A DNA stretch of 64,000 bases, taken from Tenacibaculum gallaicum. Its GTDB lineage: Bacteria > Bacteroidota > Bacteroidia > Flavobacteriales > Flavobacteriaceae. Positions within the stretch are counted from its first letter, which is position 1. Every line of letters starts with the position of its first letter. The translations under genes and the position numbers were made by a program. The stretch lies in the NCBI RefSeq assembly GCF_003387615.1, contig NZ_QUNS01000002.1:124001-188000 (forward strand), written 5' to 3'. Shown in pieces: positions 53,597 to 63,736 of the stretch. Under the pieces are notes generated by a model. That model was given only the letters and a program-made list of their open reading frames with translations, searched no databases and had not been told where the DNA came from.

Positions 53597-56500
53597 ATGA
53601 ATCTACATTTAAAAAATGTGATCTGTGTATTCTTCTTTTTTGGTTTTTTACTGAATATGAGTGCACAGGAGAAAAAAATCACTGGAGTGGTGTCTGATAG
53701 TGCAGGACCTTTACCTGGTGTAAATGTAATTTTAAAGGGTACGACCATGGGTACTGAAACAGACTTTGATGGTAAGTATTCATTAAAAGCAAAGACAGGA
53801 GATGTTTTAGTTTTTAGTTTCGTTGGAATGCAAGTAACTGAGAGAACTGTGGGAGCAGGCTCAGAACTAAATGTTTTAATGAAAGAAGATGCTAACATAT
53901 TAGATGAAATTGTAGTTGTTGGTTATGGAACAACAACTAAACAATCTTTTACAGGTACAGCCAAAGTGGTGAAAGCAGAAGCCTTAGAAGCAAAAAGTGT
54001 TTCTAACGTGTCTCAAGCTTTAGCAGGTGAGGTTGCTGGTGTTAATGTAATTAATACTTCAGGACAACCAGGTACTGTAGCAACTATTCGTATTCGTGGT
54101 TTTGGTTCAGTAAATGGAAGTAGAGATCCATTATATGTAGTAGATGGAGTTCCTTTTTCAGGATCAATAAACTCTATTAACCCTTCTGATATAGCTTCTA
54201 CAACAGTATTAAAAGATGCTTCAGCAACTGCTATTTATGGTTCTAGAGGGGCAAATGGTGTTATTATGATTACAACAAAGTCTGGTAAATCAGGAAAAAC
54301 ATCTGTAGAAGTTGATTTAAAAACAGGAGTTAATTTTCAATTATTACCAAGGTATGATGTAATAAAATCTCCAGATGAGTATATAGAATTATCTTGGCAT
54401 GCAATGGCAAATAGAGGTTTAGATATTGATCCAACAATAGATGGAGCAGCTTATGCAAATCAAAATTTATTTGACTCAAGAAGAGGTATTAGTAGTGCTT
54501 TTAATTACTTTACTACTAGTGATGTTTCTCAAATTATAGACCCAACTACAGGGAAAGTAAGATCTGGGGTGTCAAGAAAATATACTCCAGAAAACTGGGG
54601 AGATTATGCTTTCCAATCTTCTATAAGAACTGAGGCAAATGTTAAAATGAGTGGAGGTAATGAAAATACTAAATACTTTAGCTCTTTTGGTTATTTAGAT
54701 GATAAAGGATACTCTATTAATTCTGGATATAAAAGATATGCATCAAGATTGAACATTACTCATAAACCAGCAGAATGGTTAACAGCAAAGGCTAATGTGG
54801 GTTATACTTTAGGCAAGTCTATTGAAAATGGACAATCTGATGACTCAGGAAGTATTTTTTGGTATGTAGATAATATTCCATCTATTTACCCTTTGTTTTT
54901 ACGTGATGCAAATGGTGATTTTGTAAAAGATACTAAATATGGAGGGAATCAATACGATTATAGAGATAGAGGTTTTGGTGGTGGTACCAATGCTTTAGGT
55001 AATGCTCAACATAATTTTATCGGTTCTGATCGTCACTCATTAAATGGTAATTTTTCATTTAAAGTATCTCTTTTAGAAGGGTTAGAGTTCGAAACACAAT
55101 ATGGAGCTCAATATTATAGCCAAATTTATGATGAAGTTCAGAATCCATTCTATGGCTTTGCTGTTCAACAAAGAGGAACTTTATACAAAGAAAACGAAAG
55201 TGTTTTAACCCAGAACTTCTTAAATATTTTTAGATATAACAAGAATTTTGGAAATCACAACCTTTCTGCTTTAGTAGCACATGAAACTAACCAGTCTGAA
55301 TTTCAGATTAGCACATTAAGTAAAAATAGAGTTGTTAATTTACAAAGTGGTTTAAAAGATCCTAATAACTATGTGGTAGTTTCTTCACCTTCAACAGGTT
55401 ATAGTACTAGGTCTGCTTTAGAAAGTTATTTTGGACAAGTATCATATAACTACAAAAGAAAGTATTATTTTTCTGGAGCTATAAGACGTGATGGATCATC
55501 TAGATTTGCTAAAGATAAATGGGGAACTTTTGGGTCTTTAGGAGCATCATGGATTTTATCTGAAGAAAACTTTATCTCTGACATAAATTTTATTAATTTT
55601 TTAAAGCTTAAGGCTAGTTATGGTATTTTAGGAGATCAAGCTGGTGTTGATATTTACTCTGGTAGAGATAGTTACACAATAGGTAACCTAGGAGGACAGA
55701 TTTCATTAAGACCAAATGCTATACAAAACCCTAATTTAACATGGGAGACATCTAAAATGTTCCAAACAGGAGTGGAGTTTACTGTTTTAAATAATAAACT
55801 TGAAGGATCTGTAGATTATTATGTTAAGAATACTGAAGATTTAATTTTCGAAAGGAGATTACCTCCTTCATCAGGTAATGGTCTTGTTGATGTAAATGAT
55901 GGAACATTAAGAAACTCAGGAGTAGAGATTGACTTAACGGCACATTTAATAGAAAAAGAAAACTATAAGTTAGATTTTGGTATTAATGGAGAAATGTTTA
56001 ATAGTGAGCTAACTGAAATGCCTATCGATCCAGCAACTGGGGAAAGAAAATTTTTAGATATCGCAGGAAGTTTTGGTAGAGCTAAAGGAAAAGGTCTTTT
56101 TGATTATTACATGAGAGAATGGGCTGGAGTAGATGCACAAACAGGGGTACCTCTTTGGAATCAATACTATCACGATGCAAATAATAATGGAACTATAGAT
56201 GATGGTGAAGGTATTAGAAGTTTAGCAGAATACAAAAACCAATTCCCAAATAATACTATTAGTAAAACTACAACAAGTACTTATAGTGACGCTACTCAGA
56301 AGTATATAAATAAGTCTATCATACCAAAAATTAGAGGTGCATTTAGATTAAACGCTAAAGTACATGACTTTACATTAAGTACTTTGTTTGGTTATAGTTT
56401 AGGAGGACACTCTTATGATAATGTATATGCTAGCTTAATGGATAACGGACAGGTTGGGTCAGGTAACTGGCATACAGATATAAGAAATAGCTGGAAACAA

Positions 56501-56812
56501 CCAGGAGATATTACTAGTGTACCAAGATTAATTAGTGATAGAAACATTCAAGTAAATTCTGTTTCTTCACGTTTTATAACATCAACAGATTATTTAGCTT
56601 TAAGTAATGTTAGATTAGGATATACTATACCAAGTAGTTTTATAGAGAATTCAGGAGTTAAATCTTTAAGTTTATGGATAGCTGGAGATAACTTATTTTT
56701 ATTAAGTGCTAGAAAAGGGTTTAACCCAATGACATCTGAAACAGGTTCGTCTGACGTATATCGTTATCAACCATTATCTACAATTACTTTTGGTGTAAGA
56801 GCTAAATTTTAA
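53597..56812 (+). CDS. SusC/RagA family TonB-linked outer-membrane protein, first copy
   Basis: A 1071-aa outer-membrane importer. The signal peptide ends LLNMSAQ, then the carboxypeptidase-like domain (ITGVVSDSAGPLPGVNVILKGT, TDFDGKYSL), the TonB box region (DEIVVVGYGT), the plug domain (IRGFGSVNGSRDPLYVVDGVPF, DASATAIYGSRGANGVIMITT) and a long 22-strand-type barrel ending STITFGVRAKF. With SusD it moves large ligands, often glycans or peptides, across the outer membrane. No glycoside hydrolase is nearby, so the ligand is unknown. Confidence 0.97.
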   Translation: MNLHLKNVICVFFFFGFLLNMSAQEKKITGVVSDSAGPLPGVNVILKGTTMGTETDFDGKYSLKAKTGDVLVFSFVGMQVTERTVGAGSELNVLMKEDANILDEIVVVGYGTTTKQSFTGTAKVVKAEALEAKSVSNVSQALAGEVAGVNVINTSGQPGTVATIRIRGFGSVNGSRDPLYVVDGVPFSGSINSINPSDIASTTVLKDASATAIYGSRGANGVIMITTKSGKSGKTSVEVDLKTGVNFQLLPRYDVIKSPDEYIELSWHAMANRGLDIDPTIDGAAYANQNLFDSRRGISSAFNYFTTSDVSQIIDPTTGKVRSGVSRKYTPENWGDYAFQSSIRTEANVKMSGGNENTKYFSSFGYLDDKGYSINSGYKRYASRLNITHKPAEWLTAKANVGYTLGKSIENGQSDDSGSIFWYVDNIPSIYPLFLRDANGDFVKDTKYGGNQYDYRDRGFGGGTNALGNAQHNFIGSDRHSLNGNFSFKVSLLEGLEFETQYGAQYYSQIYDEVQNPFYGFAVQQRGTLYKENESVLTQNFLNIFRYNKNFGNHNLSALVAHETNQSEFQISTLSKNRVVNLQSGLKDPNNYVVVSSPSTGYSTRSALESYFGQVSYNYKRKYYFSGAIRRDGSSRFAKDKWGTFGSLGASWILSEENFISDINFINFLKLKASYGILGDQAGVDIYSGRDSYTIGNLGGQISLRPNAIQNPNLTWETSKMFQTGVEFTVLNNKLEGSVDYYVKNTEDLIFERRLPPSSGNGLVDVNDGTLRNSGVEIDLTAHLIEKENYKLDFGINGEMFNSELTEMPIDPATGERKFLDIAGSFGRAKGKGLFDYYMREWAGVDAQTGVPLWNQYYHDANNNGTIDDGEGIRSLAEYKNQFPNNTISKTTTSTYSDATQKYINKSIIPKIRGAFRLNAKVHDFTLSTLFGYSLGGHSYDNVYASLMDNGQVGSGNWHTDIRNSWKQPGDITSVPRLISDRNIQVNSVSSRFITSTDYLALSNVRLGYTIPSSFIENSGVKSLSLWIAGDNLFLLSARKGFNPMTSETGSSDVYRYQPLSTITFGVRAKF

Positions 56813-56824
56813 ATTTAAAACAAT

Positions 56825-58315
56825 ATGAGAAAATATATAAAACCAATATTATTAGGAGCAGTTATGGCTCTTTCAATAAGCTGTAGTGATGATTTTCTAG
56901 AGGAGAGCCCTAATGAAAATGTTACTGTTGAAGACGTATCAGAGACAGGGAAGATTTACCCAGGTGTTTTAAATGGTACCTTAAGAGGTATTTATGAAAC
57001 AATGTTACAAGTTGAAACAGGTGGGTTACCAGGAGTACATGAAGACTATGGACAAAAAGGATATGATGTTATTAGTGACATGTTATCTGGAGATTTAGCT
57101 CTTGCTCAAAATGTCTATAACAGGTATAGCAGTATAGCGCAGTTAATCGCTACTAATGACTTTACATTTAATAAGCCAAATTACATGGCTTGGAGGTATT
57201 ATTATAGAATAATTAACTCTAGTAATTTAGTAATTAGATCTTTAGGGGGGGCTGATGCTGTGATTACAGATGCAAATAGAGAGCAAATGGGGCAAGCAAA
57301 AGCCTTAAGAGCTTATGGCTATTTCTATTTAACTCAATTATACATTCCTGAGTATACACCTACATCAAAAATATTACCTATATATACTGAAGCTAATTCT
57401 GATGCACAACCACAAAGTACAACAGAAGAAGTGTATAAGTTAATGGTAAAAGATTTAGAAGAAGCTATTGCTCTTTTAGAATCTTATAATAGAGAAGAAA
57501 AATACCAAATAAACAAGCATGTAGCTAAAGCATTATTAGCTTACGTATATGCTTCAAGAGGTACTGGTACTGATAATGCTAATGCTAGAAACTTAGCAGA
57601 GGAAGTTATAAATGAAGGAGGGTTTCCTTTAACCTCTAAAGAGAAAGCTACAGGAGGTTTTAATAGTGTTGCTGAAAACCCAAGTTGGATGTGGGGGGTT
57701 GACATTACCATAGACAACGGATTAGACTTAGTATCATGGTGGGGACAAATGGATTATTACACATTTAGTTATCAGTCGTTTGGAGATTTAAAACAAATAG
57801 ATTTAGGCTTATTTAACTCTATAAAGGATAAAGATATTAGAAAAACTCAGTTTGATAGTAATACAACTTCGGGAAGCTATTTGATGCCTATAAATAAGTT
57901 TTACCACTCTGCTAAAAAGTTCAGAGGCCAACGAAATATTGAGTCAGATTATATTTATATGAGAATTGATGAAATGTATTTATTATCAGCAGAAATGGCT
58001 GCTAAAGAAGGATTAGAAGTAGAGGCTAAAAATCGTCTAAAAGATTTGTTGTCAGAGAGATATGAGGATGCTGCAGATTATGGGTATATTGATGCTTTAT
58101 CAGGACAGGCTTTACAAGATGAAATTTATTTACAAACAAGAATAGAGTTTTGGGGTGAAGGAAAAAGTTTCTTTGCGTTAAAAAGAAATAAAGCAACATT
58201 GACAAGAGGTTCTAACCATGCATATTTAATGGGAGAATCTATACCTTATAATGATGATAGGTTAGTTCTTGAAATTCCACAATCTGAAGTTCAGAATAAC
58301 CCATTTATAAATTAA
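56825..58315 (+). CDS. SusD/RagB family lipoprotein, first copy
   Basis: A 496-aa surface lipoprotein (lipobox LSISCSDDFL) that forms the lid of the upstream SusC channel, 12 bp after it. The SusD helical scaffold is readable: AWRYYYRIINSSNLVIRSL, QAKALRAYGYFYLTQLY, STTEEVYKLMVKDLEEAIALL, YIYMRIDEMYLLSAEMA and RIEFWGEGKSFFALKRNKATL. It binds the ligand outside the cell. A terminator and the first copy of the two-hairpin element follow. Confidence 0.96.
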   Translation: MRKYIKPILLGAVMALSISCSDDFLEESPNENVTVEDVSETGKIYPGVLNGTLRGIYETMLQVETGGLPGVHEDYGQKGYDVISDMLSGDLALAQNVYNRYSSIAQLIATNDFTFNKPNYMAWRYYYRIINSSNLVIRSLGGADAVITDANREQMGQAKALRAYGYFYLTQLYIPEYTPTSKILPIYTEANSDAQPQSTTEEVYKLMVKDLEEAIALLESYNREEKYQINKHVAKALLAYVYASRGTGTDNANARNLAEEVINEGGFPLTSKEKATGGFNSVAENPSWMWGVDITIDNGLDLVSWWGQMDYYTFSYQSFGDLKQIDLGLFNSIKDKDIRKTQFDSNTTSGSYLMPINKFYHSAKKFRGQRNIESDYIYMRIDEMYLLSAEMAAKEGLEVEAKNRLKDLLSERYEDAADYGYIDALSGQALQDEIYLQTRIEFWGEGKSFFALKRNKATLTRGSNHAYLMGESIPYNDDRLVLEIPQSEVQNNPFIN

Positions 58316-58361
58316 TTTTTAGGTGAAATAGCTGCTTAAAAGTATGAACATTCCCCTAATA

Positions 58362-58393
58362 AAAAGGGCTGAGTTTTTTAACTCAGCCCTTTT
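58362..58393 (+). terminator. Intrinsic terminator of the first SusCD operon
   Basis: AAAAGGGCTGAGT pairs with ACTCAGCCCTTTT around TTTTTA, 46 nt after the susD stop. Confidence 0.9.
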
Positions 58394-58486
58394 CATATTA
58401 AAGTAATAGTTTTTCAATTCAAAAAAGAGGTAATTCAAATCAAAGTTATAATAACGAAGAGTTAAGCTTAATACATTTGCGCCAAC

Positions 58487-58567
58487 TTATACCAACTTTG
58501 TTTTCATTGGTGTAATTATTTGAATTAATTAATTATAAAGTCAAGGAGTCATTAACCTTGACTTTTT
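58487..58567 (+). ncRNA. Candidate small RNA with two hairpins, copy 1
   Basis: Hairpin I: TTATACCAA (58487-58495) with TTGGTGTAA (58507-58515), loop CTTTGTTTTCA. Hairpin II: AAAGTCAAGG (58537-58546) with CCTTGACTTT (58556-58565), loop AGTCATTAA, then a T-run. A TACATTTG box (58472-58479) sits just upstream, so this may be an independent short transcript with its own terminator. A diverged copy with compensated stem changes lies at 63581-63656. The identity is unknown; it may correspond to an already catalogued flavobacterial RNA motif. Confidence 0.65.
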
Positions 58568-58726
58568 TTGTTTTTATACCTGTCTTTTTCTGTAATTTAC
58601 TCTTTATTTTTAAATTTTAAAGTTATAAGTGTTTTGTTGTTTTTTTTAACCTTATTTATGTTAAAAAAAAGATATATTAACTGTACTGTTGTTTTTTTTG
58701 TAGATTTAGTGTGTTTATTTTTAAAA

Positions 58727-58744
58727 TTTCACTTTAAAGTGAAA
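58727..58744 (+). promoter_or_regulatory. 18-bp perfect palindrome before susC2
   Basis: TTTCACTTTAAAGTGAAA ends 15 nt before the susC2 ATG. It is a strong candidate operator for a dimeric regulator. No TAnnTTTG box is visible in the region. The stretch 58568-58726 is AT-rich with no supported gene. Confidence 0.55.
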
Positions 58745-58759
58745 CTAATTCTATAATTA

Positions 58760-61700
58760 ATGAAATTAAAAAACTACTTAATGCTAATGTTCATGCTTTT
58801 GAGTATGACAATTTTAGCGCAAGAAAAAACAGTTACAGGAACTGTAACCGATCAAACGGGAGCACTACCAGGGGTTAGTGTAGTCATCAAAGGAACTACT
58901 AAAGGCGTCGAAACAGATTTTGATGGTAAGTATGCCATAAAAGTAAATCAAGGAGACGTACTTGTTTTTAGTTTTGTAGGGTTAAAAACTACTGAAAGAA
59001 CAGTTGGAGCAATTTCTGTTTTAAATATTAAAATGGAAGAAGATGCTAGTTTGTTAGATGAGGTTATCGTCGTAGCATATGGTACTACTACAAAGGAAGC
59101 TTTTACAGGAGCAGCAAATGTTATTGGAATTAAAGATTTAGAAACGCGTAATGTAACCTCTCCAATTGCAGCTATTGAGGGTAAAGCTACAGGAGTCCAA
59201 TTCACTTCCGCTGCGGGACCTGGTGATTCACCTGGAATAATTATTCGTGGAGTTGGTACCTTAAATGGAGATACTGATCCTCTATATATTGTAGATGGTG
59301 TTCAGTATGAAGGATCACTTAACACAATTAACCAAGAAGATATAGCTTCTTTTACTATACTTAAAGATGCTGCTTCAACTTCACTGTATGGTTCTAGAGC
59401 AGCAAATGGAGTAGTTATTATAACTACAAAAAAAGGATCTAAATCGGGTGGTGTTAAAGTAAATATTTCCGCTCAGAGTGGTGTAGTTTCTAATGGAGTA
59501 CCATTATACAATCAAATATCTCCAGGTCAGTATTATGAAACAATGTGGGAAGCATTAAAGAATTCTAGTGCAGGTGGAGGAGACCCTGCATTTGCAAGTG
59601 CTAATATTTATAATCAATTGGGGTACAATCCATTCAATGTGCCTAATAATCAAATTGTGGGAGTAGATGGTAAGTTGAACCCTAACGCAAGAGTAATTTA
59701 TAAGAGTTTAGATTGGTTTGATGAATTTCAAAGAACTGGTTACAGACAAAATTATAATGTTAATGTATCGGCAGGAGGGGAAGATCATAGTGTCTTTTTT
59801 TCAGCTTCTTATCTTGATGAAGATAGTTACGTAAGAAGATCTAACTTTAACCGTTTAACAGCAAGGTTGAATGCTGATTTCGATATTAGTGAGAGAATTA
59901 AAATAGGGGGAAGTGCAAACATAGCAACTACCGAAGCAAGAGGCCCTAGTTCTGCAGGAGAAGGTAGTATAGCAAACCCATTTAGTTTTGCACAAAATAT
60001 GGGGGCGGTTTACCCAGTATATGTAAATGATTTACAAGGAAATATTGTAAGAGATGAATTTGGAAACCCTGTATTTGATTCTGGAGAAGGTTTTCCAGAG
60101 TACAATATAGGTTCAAGACCTACTAATCAAGGGCGCCATGCATTACAAGAACTTTTATTAAACGATGAAAGTGATAACAATAATACATATGGTTTCAGGT
60201 TTTTTGCTGATTTAAAAGTTACTGATAATCTTACGTTTAAGTTAAATTATGGTAAAGACATTAATGAAGAATACGAAAGAGAGTATGAAAATGCTGTTAT
60301 CGGTGATGCTCAACCAGATGGAAGATTAAGTCAAACACGTGCAAGAAGAGAAGTACAAACTTTCACTCAATTATTAAATTACAATAAAAGTTTTGGAAAC
60401 CATAATTTAGACGTGTTACTTGGTCATGAAAGTTACGATAGAGCTATTTCGGATATAAGTGGACTATCAACAGTTCAAGCTGCCAACGGTATTTACGAAT
60501 TTGATAATTTTTCGAATATTGTTCGTTTAAGTGGAGCCACATATGACAAAGCGATTGAAAGTTATTTTACTAGAGTGAATTACAATTTCGATAATAAGTA
60601 TTATTTGAGTGGTTCTTTTAGACGTGATGGTACCTCTGTTTTTACTGATAACAAATGGGGTGATTTTTATTCTGTTGGAGGATCTTGGCGAATTGATCAA
60701 GAAAATTTTATGAAAAATGTATCTTTCATAAATAGATTAAAACTAAGAGCGTCTTATGGTGAAGTAGGAAATGATAATTTGGGAGACAGCTATTTGGCGC
60801 AAGCAAGGTTTTCTATTACTTCAAACGCTGCGAATCCTGCAATTATTTTTACAGACATAGGAAATGATGAATTAGTATGGGAAACCACTGAAAATTTTGA
60901 TGTTGCGTTAGAGTTCGGATTGTTTAATAACTTTTTAGATGGTTCTATCGAGTATTATAAGAAAAATTCAACTGATTTACTTTATCTTTTACCAATTGCG
61001 GCAAGTAATGGGTTAAATGAAGTTCCAGTAAATGCAGGAGACATGCTTAATTCAGGATGGGAGTTAGGCTTAACAGCTCATCTTTTCAATACAGAAAATT
61101 TTAAATGGGATTTAACGCTACAGGCTTCAACCTTTAAAAATGAAATAACAAAGTTACCAGATCCGTTTATAAACGGTTCAAAACGTTGGGCAGAAGGGAG
61201 ATCAAGATTTGATTATTTCTTATTAAGAACAGCTGGTGTAGATCCTGATAATGGAGATCAATTGTTCTACATGTATGAGCAAGATGAAAACGGTGAAAGT
61301 GTACCAGTTTTAGATGCTGAAGGAAACATTGAAACAACCAATGATTGGCAAGATACTGAAAGAGCTTATACTGGAGATTCTTCAATTCCAGACTTGCTAG
61401 GCTCAATTTCTAACTCAATTTCTTACAAAGGTTTATCATTCGATTTCTTAGTTACTTATGGAATTGGTGGGAAAATTTTAGATAATGCATATTCTTCTTT
61501 AATGCATAGTGGTACCTATGGAAGAGCACTACATCCAGATATATTAAATGCATGGAGACAGCCAGGAGATATAACAAATGTTCCAAGGTTAGAAAATGGA
61601 AACCCTGACTTGGTAAGAACTCAGTCAGATAGGTTTTTAACAGATGCCTCTTTTTGGGCGTTAAAAAATGTAAATATAGGTTATACACTAGATAAAAAAG

Positions 61701-61873
61701 TAGTAGAGTCACTTAAAATGGATAATATAAGATTCAATTTGTCTGGAGAAAATTTATTCTTAAAAAGTAAGAGAAAAGGATTAAACCCTCAATACAATAT
61801 AGCAGGTACTCCAAGTGCAAATGATTTTTCACCAGCTAGAATTATTTCTTTCGGTGTTAAAGTTTCATTTTAA
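58760..61873 (+). CDS. SusC/RagA family TonB-linked outer-membrane protein, second copy
   Basis: A 1037-aa importer with the same layout as the first copy: a signal peptide ending TILAQ, carboxypeptidase-like domain (VTGTVTDQTGALPGVSVVIKGT), TonB box region (DEVIVVAYGT), plug domain (IRGVGTLNGDTDPLYIVDGVQY, YGSRAANGVVIITT) and barrel ending IISFGVKVSF. The N-terminal 130 residues are close to those of the first copy, while the barrel is more different, which suggests a different ligand. It is preceded by a perfect palindrome and followed by its SusD. Confidence 0.97.
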   Translation: MKLKNYLMLMFMLLSMTILAQEKTVTGTVTDQTGALPGVSVVIKGTTKGVETDFDGKYAIKVNQGDVLVFSFVGLKTTERTVGAISVLNIKMEEDASLLDEVIVVAYGTTTKEAFTGAANVIGIKDLETRNVTSPIAAIEGKATGVQFTSAAGPGDSPGIIIRGVGTLNGDTDPLYIVDGVQYEGSLNTINQEDIASFTILKDAASTSLYGSRAANGVVIITTKKGSKSGGVKVNISAQSGVVSNGVPLYNQISPGQYYETMWEALKNSSAGGGDPAFASANIYNQLGYNPFNVPNNQIVGVDGKLNPNARVIYKSLDWFDEFQRTGYRQNYNVNVSAGGEDHSVFFSASYLDEDSYVRRSNFNRLTARLNADFDISERIKIGGSANIATTEARGPSSAGEGSIANPFSFAQNMGAVYPVYVNDLQGNIVRDEFGNPVFDSGEGFPEYNIGSRPTNQGRHALQELLLNDESDNNNTYGFRFFADLKVTDNLTFKLNYGKDINEEYEREYENAVIGDAQPDGRLSQTRARREVQTFTQLLNYNKSFGNHNLDVLLGHESYDRAISDISGLSTVQAANGIYEFDNFSNIVRLSGATYDKAIESYFTRVNYNFDNKYYLSGSFRRDGTSVFTDNKWGDFYSVGGSWRIDQENFMKNVSFINRLKLRASYGEVGNDNLGDSYLAQARFSITSNAANPAIIFTDIGNDELVWETTENFDVALEFGLFNNFLDGSIEYYKKNSTDLLYLLPIAASNGLNEVPVNAGDMLNSGWELGLTAHLFNTENFKWDLTLQASTFKNEITKLPDPFINGSKRWAEGRSRFDYFLLRTAGVDPDNGDQLFYMYEQDENGESVPVLDAEGNIETTNDWQDTERAYTGDSSIPDLLGSISNSISYKGLSFDFLVTYGIGGKILDNAYSSLMHSGTYGRALHPDILNAWRQPGDITNVPRLENGNPDLVRTQSDRFLTDASFWALKNVNIGYTLDKKVVESLKMDNIRFNLSGENLFLKSKRKGLNPQYNIAGTPSANDFSPARIISFGVKVSF

Positions 61874-61884
61874 AAATAATAATT

Positions 61885-63552
61885 ATGATGATAAATAAAT
61901 TAAAATACATATTACTAGGTGCCATTGTTTTAACGATGGTGTCATGTAAAGAAGATTACATTGAAAGAACACCAACGGATGCTATATCAGCAGCCGATGC
62001 TTTAGCTAACGAAGGAAATATGCAGTTAGTTCTCAACGGTATACACCGAGGGCTATTTTCACAGTCTCAAACAATATTTCCTGGAGGAGATTCTGATAGA
62101 TCTGGGAACCACTATTGGATACCATTAGGAGATAATTTATCGGGAGGACTAATTCATAGTGCTAATGCTAATAATTTACGTTGGAGAACAGAAATGCAAT
62201 GGAACTCACATACCGTTCAAACCTCATTAACGAATGAATTATTATGGTATCATAGATACAATATTATCTTACATGCAAATTTGTTAATTAACGGAATAAA
62301 CGAAGGAAATTTAACTGAGACTTCTAAACTGAACTCTATTTTAGGTCAAGCCTACACCTATAGAGCTTACGCATACCTCTCGTTAATTCAGCATTATGCG
62401 AAAGGGTATTTAATAGGTAATCCAAGTACTGATCCTGGAGTACCTTTACTTTTTTCTTCAGAATCACCTTTTACTAGTCAACCGAGATCAACAGTAGAAG
62501 AAATTTATGTTCAAATTGGTGACGATTTAGAAGAAGCTATCAAAGCTTTTGAAAAAGGTACTCCAAGACCTTCAGGAGGACCAGAAGTAAAATCTCAGTT
62601 GAATATAGATGTAGCTTATGGACTGAAAGCTAGATGGGCTCTTTCTAAAGGAGATTGGCAAACAGCTGCAGATGGAGCAGCTGCTGCACGTCAAAATTAC
62701 CCGTTGATGAATGAATCTGAATGGAAAGAAGGATTTAATACAAATGACCTTTCAGAAGTTATTTGGGGAAGTAATGTTATTCAAACTGAAACAGTATTTT
62801 TTCGCTCTTACTTTTACCTAGCTAGTAATACATTTAATGGAGCTCAAATTAGGAACAATCCAAAAATAGCTGACAGAAGGTTGATTGATGCAATTCCTGA
62901 TACAGATTATAGAAAAGATGTGTTTATCATAGATGCACCAAACACCAATTCATCAGCTTCAAATAATCAAGGGGGGCTTCACCCAGATACAGGGTTACCA
63001 AAAGACCCTAATTATGCAACTGATTTAGATGCCTATAATACTAGAAGAGCAGAAATAAATGCAGAGCATGGTATTACGAATAGCTTTAACCAACATCCTT
63101 ATATGCATTTTAAATTAAAGAATAAGAGCCCTGGATCTACAGATCCTGACGATATAATTTATATGCGTGCCTCAGAAATGTATTTAATTGAAGCTGAAGC
63201 AAAAGCAATGATGAACGATATTACAGGAGCACAAAATGCTTTAAAACCATTAGGTGAAGAACGTGATAGTGCTTATGATGTAACAGTTTATAATACACAA
63301 GAATCTTTAATGGATCATATAAAGTTTCAAAGAGGAGTAGAGTTATGGGGAGAAGGGTTTGGATACACAGATAAAATCCGCTGGGATGAAGGAATAGATC
63401 ATGGAGCTGATGGAGGTTCAGGAGCTTCAGCGGTACTTTATCAGGGAGCTTATCAGATAGAAAAACCTTCTTTAAATGACGATTGGATTTTTAAAATTCC
63501 TCAAGCAGAAATTAATGCCAATCCAAATATAACACCAAGTGATCAAAATTAA
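61885..63552 (+). CDS. SusD/RagB family lipoprotein, second copy
   Basis: A 555-aa lipoprotein (lipobox TMVSCKEDY), 11 bp after its SusC. Two ATGs in tandem are possible starts. SusD signatures are LWYHRYNIILHANLLINGI, ILGQAYTYRAYAYLSLIQHYAKGY, STVEEIYVQIGDDLEEAIKAF, IIYMRASEMYLIEAEA and QRGVELWGEGFGYTDKIRW. It is longer than the first copy, with insertions in the middle. The two-hairpin element follows its stop codon. Confidence 0.96.
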   Translation: MMINKLKYILLGAIVLTMVSCKEDYIERTPTDAISAADALANEGNMQLVLNGIHRGLFSQSQTIFPGGDSDRSGNHYWIPLGDNLSGGLIHSANANNLRWRTEMQWNSHTVQTSLTNELLWYHRYNIILHANLLINGINEGNLTETSKLNSILGQAYTYRAYAYLSLIQHYAKGYLIGNPSTDPGVPLLFSSESPFTSQPRSTVEEIYVQIGDDLEEAIKAFEKGTPRPSGGPEVKSQLNIDVAYGLKARWALSKGDWQTAADGAAAARQNYPLMNESEWKEGFNTNDLSEVIWGSNVIQTETVFFRSYFYLASNTFNGAQIRNNPKIADRRLIDAIPDTDYRKDVFIIDAPNTNSSASNNQGGLHPDTGLPKDPNYATDLDAYNTRRAEINAEHGITNSFNQHPYMHFKLKNKSPGSTDPDDIIYMRASEMYLIEAEAKAMMNDITGAQNALKPLGEERDSAYDVTVYNTQESLMDHIKFQRGVELWGEGFGYTDKIRWDEGIDHGADGGSGASAVLYQGAYQIEKPSLNDDWIFKIPQAEINANPNITPSDQN

Positions 63553-63580
63553 AAGAGTTGTGAATAGAATAAGAAGCTAA

Positions 63581-63656
63581 TTACATTAAATTTTTGTTTT
63601 CATTTAATGTAATTACTTGAATTGATTATAAGCCAAGGAGTTATTAACCTTGGCTT
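63581..63656 (+). ncRNA. Candidate small RNA with two hairpins, copy 2
   Basis: Hairpin I: TTACATTAAA (63581-63590) with TTTAATGTAA (63603-63612), loop TTTTTGTTTTCA. Hairpin II: AAGCCAAGG (63630-63638) with CCTTGGCTT (63648-63656), loop AGTTATTAA, then a T-rich tail. Loops and the spacer (TTACTTGAATTGATTAT) are nearly the same as in copy 1, while the stem pairs differ in a compensated way. No promoter box is seen; it may be made by read-through from susD2. Confidence 0.6.
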
Positions 63657-63736
63657 TCTTTTATTGTTTTTATTTAACGTTTTTGTTTATAACAAGATTT
63701 TTCTTTATTTTTAGAGATATTAACTCTAATTTTTTT

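Noticed and set aside
58568..58756. 62-aa hydrophobic ORF between the two SusCD operons
   Set aside because: Phe/Leu-rich translation of an AT-rich spacer; it covers the perfect palindrome and has no GG-leader like the ORF in the matching place after SusCD2.
53597..63552. Polysaccharide utilisation locus with known glycan target
   Set aside because: Two SusCD pairs are present but no glycoside hydrolase, lyase or sulfatase is in the window, so the ligand cannot be named.
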